Below are positions 43,169 to 48,344 of a stretch of 48,344 bases of DNA, piece by piece. The stretch lies in contig NZ_JABXKQ010000063.1 of NCBI RefSeq assembly GCF_017114945.1, positions 1 to 48,344 on the forward strand, read 5' to 3'. Positions within the stretch are counted from its first letter, which is position 1, and each line of letters opens with the position of its first letter. The notes under the pieces were generated by a model. It was given only the letters and a program-made list of their open reading frames with translations, had not been told where the DNA came from and ran no database searches. Source of the stretch: Nostoc sp. JL34 (GTDB taxonomy: Bacteria; Cyanobacteriota; Cyanobacteriia; Cyanobacteriales; Nostocaceae). The translations under genes and the position numbers were made by a program.

Positions 43169-44083
43169 TCATGTTGCGTTTGTTGAGTCACTGGTTGGGG
43201 CACAAGGATCTGTCTCTTGATATTCAGGTTCTCCAGGTCTGTAAGACATATGAGGTGGAACCCAGACATCGTATGGCATCATGCTATCAAATGGGTAAGA
43301 GAAAGCTTCCCATGACTCTGAACCATTTAAGTATTCCCAATAAGCGAATTTGCTGACGTTAATAACTTCAATAGCTCTAGCTAGTAATTTATAGAATTTT
43401 AAAAGTAGCAGTTCAGGAGACTGGTTTTCAAGGGAACCGATGGCGTATGCATCCATTGGGTTCGGACAGACTCCATTTTCACAGCAGTATGTAATTAGGT
43501 ACTGATCAAAGTAATAACAAAGGTTAACCCATTGATAGCGAGGATAATCACGATTGTAGTAGAAGAGTGTCTCTCGCATACTTTTTGAACTTACACATTG
43601 ATCAGTGACAATCAAGAATGTAAATATTTGATCCAAATGATTGTACCTTTGAGCAATTGGATGACCATCTATAATTGATAAATTTTTATCACCTGCACTT
43701 CGATCTAGTTCTTTCACAGATCGAATATTATCGTAAGCCTCTGCTACTATCTTTGTAGAAGTTAACTGAGATTTAACCTCACCTACAGCAACAACTGATT
43801 CGCACGGGAAAAACATCTTACCGCCAACAGCCTCAAATGAAGGACACAAGGATGCATCGTAAATTACGATATCTATCTGACGACTAACCTTCCCATGAGC
43901 ATCAAAAACAAAACCAGTTGATACACCAAAACGTTTGGGTAGATGCTTCCGAAGAAAATCTCGAATTACTTCCTCACGCCCTGTTCCCAGTTCTCCTGGA
44001 TGTGAAATCAATTTTTGTTGTAATACTATACGCATTTGTTCTGCAACACTCTTGAGCAATTGAGATACATGGAATTCAGCCAT
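43169..44083 (-). CDS. DUF6602-type protein, possible PD-(D/E)xK nuclease
   Basis: This 304-aa protein contains RQIDIVIYDAS (about 68-78) and ESVVAVGEVKSQL (about 94-106), spaced like the D...ExK active site of restriction-type nucleases, and an upstream RGREEV-like segment (GTGREEVIRDFLRKHLP). I assign it to the DUF6602 group from memory. It is the only minus-strand gene between 34.8 and 48.3 kb and sits with the toxin-antitoxin pair, which suggests acquired defence or mobile cargo inside the cluster. A good ribosome site (AGGAGG) precedes the ATG by 8 nt. Confidence 0.75.
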   Translation of the reverse strand: MAEFHVSQLLKSVAEQMRIVLQQKLISHPGELGTGREEVIRDFLRKHLPKRFGVSTGFVFDAHGKVSRQIDIVIYDASLCPSFEAVGGKMFFPCESVVAVGEVKSQLTSTKIVAEAYDNIRSVKELDRSAGDKNLSIIDGHPIAQRYNHLDQIFTFLIVTDQCVSSKSMRETLFYYNRDYPRYQWVNLCYYFDQYLITYCCENGVCPNPMDAYAIGSLENQSPELLLLKFYKLLARAIEVINVSKFAYWEYLNGSESWEAFSYPFDSMMPYDVWVPPHMSYRPGEPEYQETDPCAPTSDSTNAT

Positions 44084-44310
44084 CTAGTCCTCCTGATTGT
44101 TGCGACCAGACAATTCTAGATAATCTTTAGCTTTACAAGCAACAATGATTACTAAACTACCTACCTAAAATGTATAAGCACTATTACTCCATAAGCTAAT
44201 TAGAATGTAAAACAATTCTTCCTAAATTTGCCTGTAGATACACCAAAAGAGATACAGCAATATTTACTTCAGACATTGCCATAATTTAAATACGATCGCT
44301 CCCACCCACC

Positions 44311-45333
44311 ATGCAATTTGCAGATTTCTGGTATATTGTCGCACTCAGCGAACAGTTACAACCTAACAAGGTATTACCACGAACCGTTTTAGGAGAATGG
44401 TTAGCGATATTTCGCGGTGAAGATGGACAACCCGTAGCTTTGCGCGATCGCTGTTTACACCGCAATAGCCGTCTATCATCAGGTAAAATCTGTAACGGTG
44501 CTTTACAGTGTCCCTATCATGGTTGGGTATATAACGGCGTTGGAAACGTGATTGCTGTTCCAGCCGAAGGTGATGATTTCAAACCTTCGCCACAGCGTCG
44601 AGCCAAGTGTTACGCTACCAAAGAACAGGATGGCTATGTTTATGTACGGTTAGCTGATACCCCAAGTATTGATCTTGAACCATTTTCTATGCCTCACTAC
44701 GGACAAACAGGATGGGAGACGGTGCGGGTAATTAACCGTTTTGCTAATAATGTTACTAATTGTGCAGAGAACTTTATTGATATTCCCCATACGGCTTTTG
44801 TTCATCCTGGTGTTTTCCGTACTTCCCGCCAACAAAAGTTAGAGATGACTGTAGAACGCTGGAATGGTTCGGTTTTGGTGGAGTATCGCAACGAAAACAA
44901 TAATTTGGGATGGTACAGCCGTTTTCTGAATTTGCAGGGTGCAGAGATTAAACATAGCGATCGCTTTTATATGCCAAACATTACCTCTGTAGAGTATAAG
45001 ATGGCACATAATCGCCATTTGTTCATTACTAGTCAATCTATTCCAGAAACCGATAATTCAACTCTGGTTTACACCGATGTCACCTATAACTATGGTATTT
45101 GGAATAAGTTAGCACGTCCTTTTGTGCGGTGGACTGCTCAACACATTATCCGCCAAGACGTGGAAATTTTGGGGATTCAGGGGGAAGTGATCGCTAAATA
45201 TGGCACACAATTTTATAATACCCCTGCGGACACAATTCATATATTTGTAGAGTCAATTATGGCAGCTATATCTCGTGGAGAAGATCCGCGTTTATTGCCA
45301 AATCAATCAGTAAAAGTCACATTTTGGGTTTGA
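44311..45333 (+). CDS. Rieske non-heme iron oxygenase (second)
   Basis: The 340-aa sequence has Rieske ligands Cys48-x-His50 and Cys67-x2-His70 (CLHRNS and CPYHGW), and a mononuclear iron motif N154-x2-D157-x2-H160-x4-H165. The C-terminal RQDVEILGIQ holds the third iron ligand, an acidic residue. It resembles aromatic-ring or vanillate-type oxygenases more than the first Rieske protein does. It starts the second half of the cluster, 49 bp before the hydroxylase. The spacer upstream (44084-44310) should hold its promoter. Confidence 0.88.
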   Translation: MQFADFWYIVALSEQLQPNKVLPRTVLGEWLAIFRGEDGQPVALRDRCLHRNSRLSSGKICNGALQCPYHGWVYNGVGNVIAVPAEGDDFKPSPQRRAKCYATKEQDGYVYVRLADTPSIDLEPFSMPHYGQTGWETVRVINRFANNVTNCAENFIDIPHTAFVHPGVFRTSRQQKLEMTVERWNGSVLVEYRNENNNLGWYSRFLNLQGAEIKHSDRFYMPNITSVEYKMAHNRHLFITSQSIPETDNSTLVYTDVTYNYGIWNKLARPFVRWTAQHIIRQDVEILGIQGEVIAKYGTQFYNTPADTIHIFVESIMAAISRGEDPRLLPNQSVKVTFWV

Positions 45334-45382
45334 AAATAATTCGTAATTCGTAATTAATTAAAATCGGTGTGAGCAATCAGAA

Positions 45383-46135
45383 GTGGGAATACAAAACTTT
45401 TCACAACTACTAATTTTTGGCTCTTTTATCGGATTAGTTGGTTGGACTATTATCAATCAGGTTGGACGAACTCAACTTCAAGCTAAAAGTCGTGAAGATT
45501 GGTTGCTAGATGGTATTGGATTAACGATTCAAGGAATTTTGATTCCTTTACTACAAGCTACTTTAGTTTATTGGCTTTCTCAATATTTACTACCAACTCA
45601 ACAAGGATATTTAAAAGTATCATTAGTTCCAGCTTTTATTATTAGTTTTGTTGTGGTTGATTATTTTTATTATTGGAATCATCGTTTATTACATACTAAA
45701 TTATTGTGGAAAGTTCATCAAGTCCATCATACCGTTACTCAGATGGATGTATTAGGAACTTCTCGCAACACACTTTGGACAAGTTTGTTAATTATTTATT
45801 TATGGATACATACTTTATTTTTATATCTGTTAGCCGATCCAACAGGTTATTTACTTGGAGTAAGTCTAACTTCTGCCTTAGATTTATGGCGACATAGCAG
45901 TTTGATAATTCCTGAAAGTAGCTGGCTTTATCAATTTTTATCTTCTTGGCTAATCTTACCACAGGATCATGCTTGGCATCATTACCGGGAAGTCCACAAT
46001 TATAACTATGGGGCTAATCTGAAAATTTGGGATAAGTTACATGGAACATATTATGACAGCAAAAACTTGCCATCTATAATCGGAATTCCTAGCTCATTAA
46101 ACTTGTTCCAAAAACTTTTCTTTCCATTCTCATGA
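45383..46135 (+). CDS. Sterol desaturase/fatty acid hydroxylase family membrane protein
   Basis: This 250-aa protein has four to five membrane helices and the three histidine boxes that bind a diiron centre: His100-x3-His104, His112-x2-His115-His116 and His196-x2-His199-His200, plus His171. Such enzymes hydroxylate or desaturate lipids in the membrane. The start is GTG at 45383, and the preceding gap holds AATTCGT repeats. Its end overlaps the next gene by 4 bp (ATGA). Confidence 0.88.
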   Translation: MGIQNFSQLLIFGSFIGLVGWTIINQVGRTQLQAKSREDWLLDGIGLTIQGILIPLLQATLVYWLSQYLLPTQQGYLKVSLVPAFIISFVVVDYFYYWNHRLLHTKLLWKVHQVHHTVTQMDVLGTSRNTLWTSLLIIYLWIHTLFLYLLADPTGYLLGVSLTSALDLWRHSSLIIPESSWLYQFLSSWLILPQDHAWHHYREVHNYNYGANLKIWDKLHGTYYDSKNLPSIIGIPSSLNLFQKLFFPFS

Positions 46136-46740
46136 CAGTTCTAAGTAAAATTCTTTCGTTTTTTCCCACCTTTATATTATTGCTAACTGGCGCAGCAATA
46201 GTCTACCTCGCCTATTCACCCAACATTTTCAGCATTCTGGCGGTGTTCCTTTCTATTTATGGGCTACCAGTGCTAGTTTATCGCTTGCATGAATGGGTTT
46301 ATCCTGTGCGGGAGGGGATTAGTTATCTACAAGGTAAAGAGTATAGTCCCTGGTGGGGTAGTCATCAAATCCAGGTAATTTATATTGCAATCCCGGTGTT
46401 GGAAGCAGTGCTGCGACTGATTCCGGGGGTATTTTCCTGTTGGTTGCGATTATGGGGTGCTAAAGTGGGGCGAGATGTATACTGGACAACAAGATTGGAG
46501 ATTGCCGATCGCAGTTTATTAGAAATTGGCGATCGCGTCGTTGTCGGACATGGTGTCGGTATATATTCTCACATCATTAAACCCCGCAAGCAAAATTTAA
46601 TGTTGTATGTCAAAAAAGTCAAGATTGGCAGCAATGTCTTTGTCGGTGCTGGATCTAATCTTGCTCCCGGTGTAGTCATTGGCGATGGCTCTTATTTACC
46701 AGCAGCCACCAAGCTTTATCCTAATCAAAAGGTGCAATAA
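46132..46740 (+). CDS. Membrane-anchored left-handed beta-helix acyltransferase
   Basis: Two hydrophobic helices (about 9-50) are followed by hexapeptide repeats of the left-handed beta-helix fold (about 110-195: LEIGDRVVVGHGVG, VKIGSNVFVGAGSNLAPGVVIGDGS). Relatives are O- or N-acetyltransferases such as LacA/MaaA/DapH. The short (202 aa), anchored form suggests that it acts on a membrane-bound acceptor. Start overlaps the hydroxylase; the stop overlaps the next ATG (TAATG). Confidence 0.82.
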   Translation: MTVLSKILSFFPTFILLLTGAAIVYLAYSPNIFSILAVFLSIYGLPVLVYRLHEWVYPVREGISYLQGKEYSPWWGSHQIQVIYIAIPVLEAVLRLIPGVFSCWLRLWGAKVGRDVYWTTRLEIADRSLLEIGDRVVVGHGVGIYSHIIKPRKQNLMLYVKKVKIGSNVFVGAGSNLAPGVVIGDGSYLPAATKLYPNQKVQ

Positions 46741-48257
46741 TGCGTCCGATTATTAAGCTTTTTGGGCAAATTCTCGCACCAACGGCGAGGCGATTTCATC
46801 AAGCTTTGGATAACCCAGAGTTAATGCAGACATCTGTACAAAGGGAGATTTGCGATCGCCTAATCAAGAGTGAGTATGGTAAAACTTTAGGAATTCATTC
46901 TGTAGACGATTGGCAGCGTGTACCAATCGTAGATTACGATGCACTCGAACCCTGGTTAAATCAGAAACAGCAGCAAATTTCCCTGACTCCCGAACCCATT
47001 TTGTTCTATGAAAAAACCTCTGGTAGCAGTGGGGCGGTGAAATGGATTCCTTATACTCAATCTTTGCGGCGATCGTTTAATCAGATGTTCTGTGTATGGG
47101 CGCACGATTTGATTGTACATGGCCCGAAATTTTCCACAGGCAAGATTTATGCTTGTATCTCGCCGCAATTAGATGTAGCTGATAGTCAAAGTTTACAGAA
47201 CGATTTAGATTACTTAGATGGCTGGTTGCGTTGGTTTTTACGTCCTTGGTTAGTGATGCCAAATAAACTTAATCGGCTACATGATGCGAATTTGTTTAAA
47301 CATCAACTGGCTTTGGCATTATTAGAGGCGGAAAAACTAGAAATAATTTCTATTTGGAGTCCTAGTTTTCTGCAAGTACATTTAAAATATATTCAAGAAA
47401 ATCAGGATTTATTGCGAACGGAATTACACAACCGGATTTCACCTCATCGCTTGCAACTCCTGTGCGAAATTAATATTCCCTGGATGCAACTCTGGCCACA
47501 TTTGAAGTTGATTTCCTGCTGGGATAGCGCCAATGCAGCAGATCAAGCGCAAGGATTAAGATTACAGTTTCCAGGTGTATTAATTCAAGGTAAAGGATTG
47601 TTAGCAACCGAAGCCCCAATGACGATTCCGTTGATTGTTGCTGGGGGATGTGTGCCAGTTCTTAATGAAGTATTTTTTGAGTTCGAGGATGAGACTGGTT
47701 GCCTGTCTGGTTTACATGAACTCAACACTGGCAAGGAATACACGATAATTTTATCGCAGAAAGGCGGATTGTATCGTTATCGAATTGGCGATCGCATCCG
47801 GGTAACTCATTACTATCGCCATACTCCCTGTTTAGAGTTTCTCGGACGACATCAAGCCGTTAGCGATTTAGTGGGCGAAAAGTTGCAAGAAACCTTTGTA
47901 AACAATGCTCTTATTAAGTTGAACTTGCAAGAAACTAATTTTAAAAGTTTGATGCCCATTGCCGATCCTCCACACTATATTTTATTATTAGATTCGGCAA
48001 AAGAAACTCCAGAAATTATCGCTCAACAACTCGATCTGGCTCTATCAGAATCGTATCATTACAAGAGAGCGAGAGCCATCGATCAACTTGCACCACCGCA
48101 GGTTTTAATCTCTAGTCAAATTCCTGAAATATTAGTTTCCCATCGTATCCGCACTGGAAGTGTTTGGGGAGGTATTAAGCATCCAATTCTGGCAACATCA
48201 CCCATTAGCACTGAACTTTTACAAGAATTGAACTGGAGATTGGAGACTAGGGACTAG
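46740..48257 (+). CDS. GH3-family acyl-acid-amido synthetase
   Basis: GH3 enzymes adenylate a carboxylic acid and couple it to an amine, as in plant auxin and jasmonate conjugation. This 505-aa protein shows the ATP-binding EKTSGSSGAVKWIPYT (about 85-100), the later nucleotide region with an Asn-Glu-Val-Phe-Phe-Glu-Phe motif, and YRYRIGDRIRVTHY (about 345). The C-terminal cap has EFLGRHQAVSDLVGEKLQE. It is translationally coupled to the acyltransferase (TAATG). In this cluster it is the most likely joining step that makes an amide. Confidence 0.88.
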   Translation: MRPIIKLFGQILAPTARRFHQALDNPELMQTSVQREICDRLIKSEYGKTLGIHSVDDWQRVPIVDYDALEPWLNQKQQQISLTPEPILFYEKTSGSSGAVKWIPYTQSLRRSFNQMFCVWAHDLIVHGPKFSTGKIYACISPQLDVADSQSLQNDLDYLDGWLRWFLRPWLVMPNKLNRLHDANLFKHQLALALLEAEKLEIISIWSPSFLQVHLKYIQENQDLLRTELHNRISPHRLQLLCEINIPWMQLWPHLKLISCWDSANAADQAQGLRLQFPGVLIQGKGLLATEAPMTIPLIVAGGCVPVLNEVFFEFEDETGCLSGLHELNTGKEYTIILSQKGGLYRYRIGDRIRVTHYYRHTPCLEFLGRHQAVSDLVGEKLQETFVNNALIKLNLQETNFKSLMPIADPPHYILLLDSAKETPEIIAQQLDLALSESYHYKRARAIDQLAPPQVLISSQIPEILVSHRIRTGSVWGGIKHPILATSPISTELLQELNWRLETRD

Positions 48258-48344
48258 CTATTTTTGAAGCGCTTGCTGAAAGGGCGCTCATATCGTGTCC
48301 GGTTCAAGACTTATCATTAAGACAGCAGGGGAGCAGGGGGCAGG
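48258..48344. other. Window end, non-coding
   Basis: The stretch ends in the GC-rich simple repeat CAGGGGAGCAGGGGGCAGG, of the same type as the insertion in murD. No gene begins here. Confidence 0.6.

Overview
The window comes from a filamentous, heterocyst-forming cyanobacterium of the Nostoc/Anabaena type. The evidence is the dense GCGATCGC-type (HIP1) sites, degenerate heptanucleotide repeats between genes, an intron-split tRNA-Leu(UAA), the ndhL-DUF3007-trpA block, and above all hetF preceded by a tandem array of NsiR1-like small RNA genes whose promoters carry the heterocyst-type TCCGGA box. I identified everything by reading motifs and by memory of families; no database search was run.

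Layout. 1-3.3 kb (minus): two AAA_35-type NTPase genes. One is an AAA-CHASE2 gene broken by a frameshift, the other appears to have lost its 5' end. 3.4-7 kb: 21-bp repeats and hairpins, a lipoprotein, a YbhN/UPF0104 membrane protein and an unrecognised 440-aa protein. 7.2-7.6 kb: tRNA-Leu(UAA) with a 301-nt group I intron. 8-9.6 kb: ndhL, DUF3007, trpA. 9.8-12.5 kb: a coiled-coil membrane protein, 1.3 kb of AT-rich spacer and an FHA protein. 12.85-13.0 kb: a 164-bp MITE. 13.45-14.9 kb: nine NsiR1-like units on the minus strand (six intact, three decayed), divergent from hetF at 15.0-17.6 kb. 17.6-20.4 kb: a LRR-Roc-COR protein. 20.9-31.4 kb: a Uma2 protein, the GatD/MurT pair, a photosystem I accumulation factor, HicAB, murD, glyS and a secreted two-repeat protein. 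31.9-34.3 kb: an orphan N-terminal domain, a long spacer, and a phosphoribosyltransferase with a 123-bp MITE immediately after its stop codon. 34.8-37.7 kb: a second LRR-Roc-COR protein, this one ending in TIR. 37.9-48.3 kb: a redox-rich biosynthetic-type cluster (possible acyltransferase, Rieske oxygenase, two ferritin-like diiron proteins, ferredoxin, second Rieske oxygenase, fatty-acid-hydroxylase-type membrane oxygenase, left-handed-beta-helix acyltransferase, GH3-type acyl-amide synthetase). It is interrupted by a Phd/PIN toxin-antitoxin pair and a DUF6602 gene.

How the parts work together. In the hetF region the sRNA units have their own promoters and terminators and are antisense to any long hetF leader. 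Compensatory base changes between units support a conserved terminator hairpin on the minus strand. GatD-MurT and MurD serve peptidoglycan synthesis. The two Roco proteins share the LRR-Roc-COR core and a cysteine cluster but differ at the C-terminus, as expected of sensor/effector proteins. The 38-48 kb cluster has no product that I can name and is the best candidate here for an undescribed system.
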